This document shows, piece by piece, positions 1 through 5,700 of a stretch of 7,466 bases of DNA. Where the stretch lies: positions 1-7,466 of the forward strand of contig JAOUGY010000181.1 of the NCBI GenBank assembly GCA_029865445.1, written 5' to 3'. The stretch's first letter is position 1. Each line of letters starts with the position of its first letter. A model generated the notes under the pieces. The model worked only from the letters and a program-made list of their open reading frames with translations. It made no database searches and was not told the origin of the DNA. Source of the DNA: Acidimicrobiia bacterium. GTDB lineage: Bacteria; Actinomycetota; Acidimicrobiia; Spongiisociales; ZC4RG35. The position numbers and the translations under genes are program-made.

Positions 1-2
1 GA

Positions 3-1001
3 GCCCTTCTCGTGACACGGGTGAACGGCGTCCTCGAGCTCACCGAGACCGAGTGGCGCACAATCGAGAGCGTCGTCCGGGAGGCCATCCTCAACAAGGT
101 GGCCTGGACCGTCGTGATCGTGCTGGCGGTGCTGTTCTTTGCGAGTCTCGTCGTGGGCTGGCTGGTGGCCGGGCGTGCACTGCGGCCGTTGTCGAGAATC
201 ACCCAGGTCGCCCAGGACATCGAAGCGACCGATTTGAGCAGGAGGATCGCGCTGGCCGGCCCCGACGACGAATTGACGAGAATGGCGGCGACGTTCGATT
301 CAATGCTCGACCGGCTGGATCGGGCGTTTTCGAGTCAGAAAGACCGGCTCGCGAGGACGTCGCACGATCTTCGGACGCCGTTGGCGATCATCCGATCGAA
401 TCTCGATGTGACGATGTCCGACCCCTCGACGACCGTCGACGACTGGCGGCAGACGGGCGCCATTGCACTGCGTGCCTCCGAGCGGATGTCAACGATGATC
501 GACGACCTGCTCGCCGCGGCACGTATGGAGGCGGGATCGCCCACCCTAGTCAATGTCGACCTCGCGACACTCGCCCGGACGGTGGTTGGTGACTTCGATG
601 CCAAAGCCTCCGGTGAGGGTGTTCAACTGGTCCTCTCGGCACGACCCGCGCTCGTGTTGGGAGACCGACTCGCCTTGAGCCGTGCCATGGAGAACGTCAT
701 CGACAACGCCATTTCGGTGGCGGCGGGGAAGGTTGTGGTCGGAACCGGACGGGTCGAGGACTGGGGCTACCTCTCGGTCACGGACGATGGGCCAGGAGTT
801 GATCCGGCAGTCGTGCGGGGTGAACGTCCGGCAGAGGGGCGGTTCGGATTGGCAATCGTGCGCGAGATCGCCCGTCTCCACGGCGGATCGGTCGATGCTC
901 GCAAGCTCAAGAGCGGCGGGTCGGTTGTTGCCGTGTGGCTCCCGTTGGGCGCCGGTACCGGGTCCGACCGCCCACCGATGTCGGCTTTAGACAGTCTTTA
1001 G
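3..1001 (+). CDS. Sensor histidine kinase (HAMP-HisKA-HATPase), 5'-truncated by window edge
   Basis: Membrane sensor kinase of a two-component system. It would autophosphorylate on a histidine and pass the phosphate to a response regulator, probably encoded upstream outside the window. The frame is open through the left edge, so the GTG at 12 is probably internal and the first membrane helix and sensor region are missing. Counting from that GTG: a membrane helix at about residues 30-53, a HAMP linker (about 54-106), an H-box SHDLRTPL with phospho-acceptor His118, an N-box ENVIDNA (Asn228, Asn232), a G1 box DDGPG (258-262) and a G2-like FGLAIV (278-283). The stretch between G1 and G2 is only about 15 residues and lacks the usual F-box, so the ATP lid is unusually short. 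The stop lies 62 nt before an HtrA protease, an order like mycobacterial mprB-pepD. The ligand sensed cannot be told. Confidence 0.93.
   Translation, partial: ALLVTRVNGVLELTETEWRTIESVVREAILNKVAWTVVIVLAVLFFASLVVGWLVAGRALRPLSRITQVAQDIEATDLSRRIALAGPDDELTRMAATFDSMLDRLDRAFSSQKDRLARTSHDLRTPLAIIRSNLDVTMSDPSTTVDDWRQTGAIALRASERMSTMIDDLLAAARMEAGSPTLVNVDLATLARTVVGDFDAKASGEGVQLVLSARPALVLGDRLALSRAMENVIDNAISVAAGKVVVGTGRVEDWGYLSVTDDGPGVDPAVVRGERPAEGRFGLAIVREIARLHGGSVDARKLKSGGSVVAVWLPLGAGTGSDRPPMSALDSL
985..1001 (+). promoter_or_regulatory. CTTTAG direct repeat, candidate response-regulator box
   Basis: Two identical CTTTAG hexamers start at 985 and 996, an 11-bp period (one helical turn). The second contains the kinase stop codon. 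Tandem direct repeats with this spacing are typical of OmpR/PhoB-family regulators, and the site sits about 60-80 bp before the protease start. A role in kinase-linked control of the protease is inferred. No convincing -35/-10 pair is visible between the repeat and the start at 1064, although an 8-bp palindrome ACAATTGT lies at 1043-1050. Confidence 0.35.
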
Positions 1002-1063
1002 CGATGCGGCTGTATCCGTGTGATGGAATCAGATACACCAGACAATTGTTCGGGTAGGAGCAG

Positions 1064-2221
1064 ATGTACGACACGATGACCGATCCCCAGATCCGGCAGA
1101 GTCCACCGAGGCGGGCCGGCCGCCTATTGCTGAGCGCCCTCACGGCTCTCGTGCTGTTTGCGTCGGGTGTAGGGATCGGGTGGCTCGTTTCGTCCGAACC
1201 CGCGAGTCTCGCACCGGCCTCGCTCGACGAGGTTGCTGCCTCACCGACCACCACGCAAGCCCAGTCGGTGGTCCCCGCTACCGAGCTTCCACCGGTCCAG
1301 TCACCTCCTGTGGTCGATCCCCCCGAGATCGTTCCCGGGGACGAGCCGGTCGCCGACATCGCCGGTGCTGTGCTCCCGGCGATGGTGCAGATCCAGGTCC
1401 TCGACGCGACCGGCAACGAGGTCGGCGTGGGGAGCGGAGTCATCTATGACCCATCCGGGTTGATCCTCACGGCCGCTCACGTCGTGGAGGACTCGGCCGC
1501 CTTGCGGGTGCGGCTCGACGACGGGACCGTGCTGGAAGCCGAGACCGTGGGCGCCGACCGGCCAAACGACATCGCTGTAGTGCGGGTCGACCGTGGAGCG
1601 CTCCCGGCAGCTGCACTGGCGCTGGGCGTCCCGCTCCGGGTCGGTCAGCTCGCAATCGCGGTTGGTAGCCCCTGGGGTCTCGACTCCACAGTCACGGCCG
1701 GAATCGTGAGCGCGGTCGATCGGCCCCTGCCCGCCCGCGATGGAGCTTATTTCGTCAACATGATCCAGACCGACGCCTCGATCAACCCTGGCAACTCGGG
1801 CGGAGCGCTCGTCGATCGTGACGGCCGGGTCATCGGCATCAACGTTTCCATCTTCTCGGAGTCGGGGGCCAACGATGGCGTGGGGTTTGCCGTTCCCATC
1901 GATCGGGCGTACCGCGTGGCCACGGCGCTCACCGCCGGGGGACGGTTCGTCCCGGGCCTGCTTGGGGTCACCGGGGGAGAAGCCGAAGTCGGTGCCACCC
2001 CCGGAGCGGTAGTGCAGCTGGTCGAGCCTGGATCGGCAGCCGACGACGCCGGCTTGCGTACCGGGGATGTCATCACGGGTCTCAACGGGAACGCCGTGAC
2101 GGGGATTGCCGACCTGGCGGCGCTGGTCCGCAGCTTCTCGGCTGGTGAAACGGTGGTCCTGGATGTGATCCGCGATGGCGAGACCATCGAGGTGGGCGCC
2201 ACACTCGGTGCTGCCGGCTAG
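1064..2221 (+). CDS. htrA: HtrA/DegP-family serine protease, membrane-anchored, one PDZ domain
   Basis: Envelope quality-control protease, expected to degrade misfolded extracytoplasmic proteins. The 385-residue protein has a short basic N-terminus, one hydrophobic helix at about residues 20-43 (signal anchor, catalytic part outside), and a Pro/Thr/Ser-rich linker (about 46-97). A trypsin-like domain follows with a complete triad: His139 in LTAAHVVE, Asp169 in NDIAVV and Ser245 in NPGNSGGAL. A single PDZ domain spans about 298-382, beginning GLLGV and containing a typical GSAADDAGL-RTGDVI segment. The ATG at 1064 follows GTAGGAG with a short 3-nt gap; an in-frame ATG at 1076 would be 15 nt from that site and is less likely. 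Size and layout fit actinobacterial PepD/HtrA proteins. The neighbouring kinase suggests regulation by envelope stress, by analogy with MprAB-PepD. It is unlikely to be anything other than an HtrA protein; its substrates are unknown. Confidence 0.96.
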   Translation: MYDTMTDPQIRQSPPRRAGRLLLSALTALVLFASGVGIGWLVSSEPASLAPASLDEVAASPTTTQAQSVVPATELPPVQSPPVVDPPEIVPGDEPVADIAGAVLPAMVQIQVLDATGNEVGVGSGVIYDPSGLILTAAHVVEDSAALRVRLDDGTVLEAETVGADRPNDIAVVRVDRGALPAAALALGVPLRVGQLAIAVGSPWGLDSTVTAGIVSAVDRPLPARDGAYFVNMIQTDASINPGNSGGALVDRDGRVIGINVSIFSESGANDGVGFAVPIDRAYRVATALTAGGRFVPGLLGVTGGEAEVGATPGAVVQLVEPGSAADDAGLRTGDVITGLNGNAVTGIADLAALVRSFSAGETVVLDVIRDGETIEVGATLGAAG

Positions 2222-2239
2222 GACGCAAGGTCGGCCCGC

Positions 2240-2254
2240 CCGGCGAGACGCCGG
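2240..2254 (+). terminator. Small GC hairpin after the protease gene, possible weak terminator
   Basis: CCGGCG-AGA-CGCCGG forms a perfect 6-bp stem with a 3-nt loop 19 nt after the protease stop. It is followed by TCGAATTT rather than a real T-run, so intrinsic termination would be weak at best. It overlaps the candidate promoter for the next gene. Confidence 0.3.
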
Positions 2255-2279
2255 TCGAATTTGGAGCATCTCTCTCGTC
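2253..2279 (+). promoter_or_regulatory. ECF-type promoter candidate, GGTCGA-N17-CGTC
   Basis: GGTCGA (2253-2258) and CGTC (2276-2279) are separated by 17 nt, directly before the DGPF-like/sigma pair. From memory of the family, ECF42 promoters carry TGTCGA at -35 and a short C-rich -10 with CGA/TC, so this is a near match at -35 and suggests autoregulation. Transcription would begin at about 2285-2287, giving an almost leaderless message for an ATG at 2291. Such short motifs occur often in GC-rich DNA, so this is tentative. Confidence 0.35.
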
Positions 2280-2290
2280 GTGTGACGAAG

Positions 2291-2542
2291 ATGCAATACG
2301 TGTTGATGATCAGCGGAGCGAGGTGTACCAGCGTGCCCGAGGCCGTGTGGACCGTGCTGCTCCATCCCGACTGGATGTCGGTGGCCGTGGACGACGATCA
2401 CGTCGACGGTTCGGGCTCCGACGACGCGCTCACTGCTCTTTGTCTCGTGGATTGCCGTGACATCGACGATGCGATCCGCATCGCTCGACGGATCTCGACA
2501 ACCGGGCGGGTGGAGATACGACCCGTGGAGCGGAGCGGGTGA
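2291..2542 (+). CDS. Short DGPF/YCII-like protein, DGPF motif lost
   Basis: Small protein (83 residues) resembling the DGPF/YCII family, a ferredoxin-like alpha-beta fold that accompanies ECF42 sigma factors; its biochemical role is not established. It opens with MQYVLMISG, like the family's usual MKYMLLIYG strand, and ends with CLVDCRDIDDAIRIARRI and VEIRPV, matching the usual YLIDVDDLDEAL...VEVRPV tail. Odd points: it is clearly shorter than the usual 110-150 residues, the middle segment is contracted, and the DGPF signature appears to be replaced by DGSG (39-42). ATG 2291 was chosen because the family motif begins there. The frame opens further to a TTG at 2261, but that has no ribosome site and would lie before the candidate promoter's start point. 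The stop overlaps the sigma gene's start by 4 nt. It may be a degenerate but still coupled partner. Confidence 0.75.
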   Translation: MQYVLMISGARCTSVPEAVWTVLLHPDWMSVAVDDDHVDGSGSDDALTALCLVDCRDIDDAIRIARRISTTGRVEIRPVERSG

Positions 2543-3774
2543 ACGACGAGACGCGGCGGGCGATCGAGGCCGTGTTCCGTGCCGAGTACGGCATCGTGTT
2601 GGCGTCGCTCGTTCGAATGGTCCGGGACTTCGAGTTCGCAGAAGACGTGCTGTCGGACGCGATGGCGGTAGCGCTCGCGTCTTGGCCGAAGAGCGGGGTC
2701 CCGACCAATCCGGCCGCATGGCTGACGACTGCGGCGCGTAGAAAGGCGATCGATCGTCTCCGTCGTGACAAGGCGCTGGAGAAGAAGACCGAGGAGCTGG
2801 CAGTGCTTGCCCGAGGTCAAGGTGAGGAGCCGCTGGACCACGACGGATCGATTCCCGATCACCGCCTCAGGTTGATGTACACGTGCTGTCATCCGGCGCT
2901 CGCGCTCGAAGCACAGGTCGCTCTCACACTGAAGACGGTTGGTGGCCTGACGGTCCCCGAGATCGCCTCGGCCTTCTTGACGGCCGAGACCACGATGTAT
3001 CAACGAATCGTCAGGGCCAAGAGAAAGATCAAGGACGCCCAGATTCCGTATGAGGTGCCCACAGGCGCCGACCTGCCCGAGCGGACGGCGGCCGTGATGT
3101 CCGTTCTCTATCTGATCTTCACCGAAGGGTATTCGGCGCACGGCGGAGAGCAGCTGGTACGGGTCGATCTCGTCTCGGAGGCGATTCGACTGGCGCGAGT
3201 CCTGTGCACCGTGATGCCGGACGAGCCCGAGGCGATCGGGCTGCTGGCGCTCATGATGCTCCATGACGCCAGGCGGGCGGCTCGGACCGACGCCACGGGA
3301 GAGCTGGTGGTGATGGAGCATCAGGATCGCGCACTGTGGAACGGTGCCGCGATCGGAGAGGGTCTCACGCTCGTCGAGGCGGCCCTCAGGTTCGGCCGTC
3401 CCGGCCCGTTCCAGATCCAGGCTGCCATCGCCGCGGTGCACTCACAGGCCGCGACGTTCGATGTCACCGACTGGCAGCAGATCGCAGCCCTGTACGGAGA
3501 GTTGGGCAGGCACCAGCCAACACCGGTGGTGGCATTGAATCACGCGGTGGCCGTTGCCATGTGGCGAGGACCCCAGGCGGGTCTGGCGCTGCTCGACCGC
3601 CTGGGCGATTCGCTGGACGAACACCACCTCTTTCATTCGGCGCGAGCAGAGTTGTTGCGGCGTGTAGGCCGTACCGATGCGTCCCGGGCCGCCTACGAGA
3701 TGTCGTTGGGTCTGGTCACAAACGAAACCGAACGGCGGTACCTGCAACGGAGGCTCGACGAGCTCGCCTCCTGA
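2539..3774 (+). CDS. ECF42-type RNA polymerase sigma factor with long C-terminal extension
   Basis: Alternative sigma factor that directs RNA polymerase to a small regulon. The 411-residue protein has a region-2 domain (about 8-77, with EDVLSDAMAVAL and the NPAAWLTTAARRKAIDRLRR segment). A region-4 helix-turn-helix lies at about 110-166, including the family-typical LMYTCCHPAL and a GLTVPEIASAFL...RAKRKIKDA recognition unit. A long C-terminal extension (about 184-411) covers the DUF6596 segment (LYLIFTEGYSAH onward) and TPR-like helices ending in RRYLQRRLDEL. This layout and length fit group ECF42, which has no classical anti-sigma factor and is thought to be controlled through its extension. 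GTG 2539 sits in a GTGA overlap with the DGPF-like gene, preceded by two GGAG sites (2527-2530, 2532-2535), so the two are translationally coupled. The regulon cannot be read here; self-activation is possible. Confidence 0.93.
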   Translation: MNDETRRAIEAVFRAEYGIVLASLVRMVRDFEFAEDVLSDAMAVALASWPKSGVPTNPAAWLTTAARRKAIDRLRRDKALEKKTEELAVLARGQGEEPLDHDGSIPDHRLRLMYTCCHPALALEAQVALTLKTVGGLTVPEIASAFLTAETTMYQRIVRAKRKIKDAQIPYEVPTGADLPERTAAVMSVLYLIFTEGYSAHGGEQLVRVDLVSEAIRLARVLCTVMPDEPEAIGLLALMMLHDARRAARTDATGELVVMEHQDRALWNGAAIGEGLTLVEAALRFGRPGPFQIQAAIAAVHSQAATFDVTDWQQIAALYGELGRHQPTPVVALNHAVAVAMWRGPQAGLALLDRLGDSLDEHHLFHSARAELLRRVGRTDASRAAYEMSLGLVTNETERRYLQRRLDELAS

Positions 3775-3777
3775 CGC

Positions 3778-5421
3778 TCAGGTTTCGGCGATCCAGGCGT
3801 CGACCACCCGGTGCATGGTCGAGATCGGGACGGATCCGGTTCCGAGGATGCAGTCGTGGAACGCCTTGATGTCGAACCGGTCACCCAGCGTCGACTCGGC
3901 CCGGGCACGCATGGCGTCTATCTCGAGGCGACCGATCATGTATCCGAGTGCCTGCCCCGGATCGCCGATGTACCGGTCGATCTCACCTGCGATCTGGTCC
4001 CGGGTCATCGGCGAATGGTCGACGATGTACTGAATTGCCTGACTTCGGGTCCACCCCAGAGCATGGATTCCGGTGTCGACGACCAGACGGCAGGCTCGCA
4101 TCGAATCGGCGGACAACATCCCGAACCGATCGAGGTCCGAGGAGTACAACCCCATCTCCTCCGCCAGTCGCTCCGTATACAAGCCCCACCCTTCGTTGTA
4201 GGCGGCGATGTAGTAGTCGGAGAGGAGCCGGTGCAGGCCCGGATTCTCTTGGGCGATGCTGAGCTGGAGGTGATGGCCGGGAATGCCCTCGTGGTAGGTC
4301 ACGGCCTCCAGTTGGAACGTTCCCCACATGCTGGGATCGGAGGTATTGAAGAAGAAGCGCCCGGGTTTGGAGCCGTCGGGAGCGGGCCGCGAGTAGAAGG
4401 CGAGTGGCCCCTGGTCGATGGCGTTGGCATTGCACGGGGCTTGAGGGAGAACCCCGAACCACCGTTCGGCGGCACCGGCGGCTTTGGCCAATGCGCGTTC
4501 GGCGTCGGCAACCAGCGTTTCGGCGTCCTGATAGTGGAGTCCGGGGTCGTCTCGAAGCCGGGCGTAGATCTCACCGATGTCCCTCGTGCCGAGGACCGAA
4601 CGTCCCAGTTCTCGGTATTCGTCCTCGAGACGCTCGATCTGGGCCAGTCCGGTCTCGTGCACCTGTTGGGCCGTGACATGCATCGACGTGTGAGCCCATA
4701 CGAGGCGTTCGTACAGGTCGCATCCCCCGTCGAGATGGAGCAGACCGGGTCGAGCGTCGTCTTGAGCATTCGGCAACGAGTGAGATCGCAGCGTGGTTCG
4801 TAGCCGGTCGAAAGCCGGCGCCACCGTTCCGTCGAGGATCCGGCCAAGTTCGTCATTCCAATCCGGGCCGGCGCCCGGTGGCGGACTCTGGGCGGCGAGC
4901 GGACCTTCTGACAGCGGACGGGCCAGGTGTTTGTCGAGCATGGCCACAACACCCGAGACCAGGTGCTCGATCGGTACGACACCGGCGCTTGCGGCGTCGG
5001 CCAGTCGGTCCCCCCAGCCGTCGAGAAACGCTGCCAGACCCGTGACCTTCTCCAGGTAGCGGGGACCGTGGTCCGGATCGGTGAGCACGTAACGAGGGAG
5101 GAACGTGAACACCGATGGGAGGAAGCCGGCGGCCGGATTCATCCATTTCAGCTCTGGGCGCCACTCGAGCTGGGTTGCCATCGACTCGCCCGAGAACTCG
5201 ATCGTGTCCACCAGGATTTGGTCGGTGGGAGTTGCGGTGGCGAGCTCGGACGCGCGCCGGGCCAGATCGCGGTACGTGTCCGCCACCGTGCCGCCGATCT
5301 CGGGCCACCGTTCCAGATACTCGAGTTCGCCTGCCCACAACGCGTGCTCGTGGTCCGAAGCTCGGCGAAATGAGACGAACTCGTCGGCGAGAGACCGGGG
5401 TGAGGTATGAGAGGTCGGCAC
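3778..5421 (-). CDS. DUF885 family protein, putative zinc metallopeptidase
   Basis: Predicted metal-dependent peptidase of the DUF885 family; the physiological substrate is unknown. The 547-residue protein carries the family's HEGIPGHH motif with His377, Glu378 and His383/His384, and downstream YNEGWGLYTERL, where Glu410 is a likely third metal ligand. The C-terminus retains the family's PGQALGYMIGRLEI segment. Length matches the family (about 550-600). No signal peptide or membrane helix is visible, so it is probably cytoplasmic. The start is GTG 5421. Upstream on this strand GGTAGGG lies 8 nt away, and the same bases form a TANNNT -10 with a 7-nt gap, so the mRNA could be leaderless. It converges on the sigma gene with 3 nt between stops and is divergent from the B12 transporter, so it appears to be a single-gene unit. 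Nothing ties its function to either neighbour. Confidence 0.93.
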   Translation of the reverse strand: MPTSHTSPRSLADEFVSFRRASDHEHALWAGELEYLERWPEIGGTVADTYRDLARRASELATATPTDQILVDTIEFSGESMATQLEWRPELKWMNPAAGFLPSVFTFLPRYVLTDPDHGPRYLEKVTGLAAFLDGWGDRLADAASAGVVPIEHLVSGVVAMLDKHLARPLSEGPLAAQSPPPGAGPDWNDELGRILDGTVAPAFDRLRTTLRSHSLPNAQDDARPGLLHLDGGCDLYERLVWAHTSMHVTAQQVHETGLAQIERLEDEYRELGRSVLGTRDIGEIYARLRDDPGLHYQDAETLVADAERALAKAAGAAERWFGVLPQAPCNANAIDQGPLAFYSRPAPDGSKPGRFFFNTSDPSMWGTFQLEAVTYHEGIPGHHLQLSIAQENPGLHRLLSDYYIAAYNEGWGLYTERLAEEMGLYSSDLDRFGMLSADSMRACRLVVDTGIHALGWTRSQAIQYIVDHSPMTRDQIAGEIDRYIGDPGQALGYMIGRLEIDAMRARAESTLGDRFDIKAFHDCILGTGSVPISTMHRVVDAWIAET

Positions 5422-5428
5422 GCCGCAA

Positions 5429-5434
5429 ACCCTA
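5429..5434 (-). promoter_or_regulatory. Candidate -10 element for the DUF885 gene
   Basis: Read on the minus strand this is TAGGGT, a TANNNT-type -10, exactly 7 nt before the GTG start. That spacing is the classic arrangement of leaderless actinobacterial genes. CGGAAC lies 18 nt further upstream as a poor -35. The same bases could instead act as a GGTAGGG ribosome site, so the two readings compete. Confidence 0.35.
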
Positions 5435-5487
5435 CCGGAAGCATGCGAGGCGTTCCGATGTGATCCGGTGGAGGGGAGGGTCGGCGC

Positions 5488-5496
5488 TGCTAGTCT
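5488..5496 (+). promoter_or_regulatory. Candidate extended -10 for the riboswitch/B12 transporter transcript
   Basis: TGCTAGTCT contains TAGTCT (TANNNT) preceded by TGC, the form of an extended -10. No good -35 is visible at the right distance. It would start RNA at about 5503, close to the first conserved aptamer bases. If the aptamer's 5' P1 strand lies further upstream, the real promoter must be elsewhere in 5430-5485. Confidence 0.3.
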
Positions 5497-5626
5497 CGCC
5501 AGTGGTGCGCTCAGAGAGTGCAGCCCTCCGACGGTGGAGCGAAGTCCGGTGCGAATCCGGCGCTGACCCGCAACTGTGAAGCCGCCTCAGGCGGATGAGC
5601 CAGGTCGCCTCCCTCGCCGGTGGACG
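5496..5626 (+). promoter_or_regulatory. Cobalamin riboswitch (B12 element aptamer)
   Basis: RNA aptamer for adenosylcobalamin or a related corrinoid that controls the downstream importer. Conserved family blocks are visible in order: a GGTGC-type block at about 5504-5508; the GCGAAGTCCGGTGCGAATCC block with its CCGG/CCGG stem; then CGGCGCTGACCCGCAACTGTGA up to about 5579. A variable hairpin CCGCC-TCA-GGCGG follows at 5582-5594, and the B12 box AGCCAGGTCGCC at 5598-5609. The outer boundaries are approximate because the P1 strands are not obvious; one option pairs GAGGGGAGG near 5471-5479 with CCTCCCTC after the B12 box. The downstream genes are a corrinoid-type importer, which agrees with the call. 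No T-run terminator follows, so control is probably at translation. Confidence 0.93.
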
Positions 5627-5668
5627 AACAACCTCGAGGTGAAGGTTCCGTTCGTCGGCGTAGCCGAC
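5623..5668 (+). other. Two overlapping hairpins between aptamer and ribosome site
   Basis: Hairpin A pairs GACGAAC (5623-5629) with GTTCGTC (5650-5656). It continues after a CC bulge with AACCT (5630-5634) and AGGTT (5643-5647). Hairpin B pairs GTCGGC (5654-5659) with GCCGAC (5663-5668). The two share bases 5654-5656, so both cannot be complete at once. They may be part of the expression platform or simply a spacer; no energy calculation was done. Confidence 0.45.
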
Positions 5669-5676
5669 CCGGCCTT

Positions 5677-5698
5677 CATCCTCCGACCCAGGAGGATG
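5677..5698 (+). promoter_or_regulatory. Shine-Dalgarno-sequestering hairpin (riboswitch expression platform)
   Basis: CATCCTCC (5677-5684) pairs perfectly over 8 bp with GGAGGATG (5691-5698) around a 6-nt loop GACCCA. The 3' strand holds the AGGAGG ribosome site of the gene starting at 5701, so the folded hairpin would block translation initiation. This is the usual off-state design of translational cobalamin riboswitches. The out-of-frame ATG at 5696 is not a start candidate. Confidence 0.75.
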
Positions 5699-5700
5699 TG

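Noticed and set aside
2240..2262. Strong intrinsic terminator after the protease
   Set aside because: The stem is only 6 bp and is followed by TCGAATTT, not a T-run, so it is listed only as a weak candidate.
2261..2290. Upstream TTG start for the DGPF-like gene
   Set aside because: The ten added residues do not resemble the family N-terminus, there is no ribosome site, and it would precede the likely transcription start.
1301..2719. 472-codon open frame on the minus strand
   Set aside because: It lies antisense to the HtrA protease, whose catalytic motifs are intact, and runs on through the DGPF-like and sigma genes. Its composition is Arg/His/Pro-rich without a recognisable domain. It is a GC-bias shadow.
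2398..3441. 347-codon open frame on the minus strand
   Set aside because: It is antisense to the sigma factor and rich in Arg, His and Gln, with no recognisable domain or ribosome site.
3811..4803. 330-codon open frame on the plus strand
   Set aside because: It is antisense to the DUF885 gene, which has clear family motifs. No domain is recognisable in this frame, and it is explained by codon bias of the opposite strand.
5631..5640. Perfect palindrome ACCTCGAGGT as a repressor operator
   Set aside because: It lies inside the larger hairpin of the riboswitch leader and is short enough to arise by chance in GC-rich sequence; nothing else points to a DNA-binding site.
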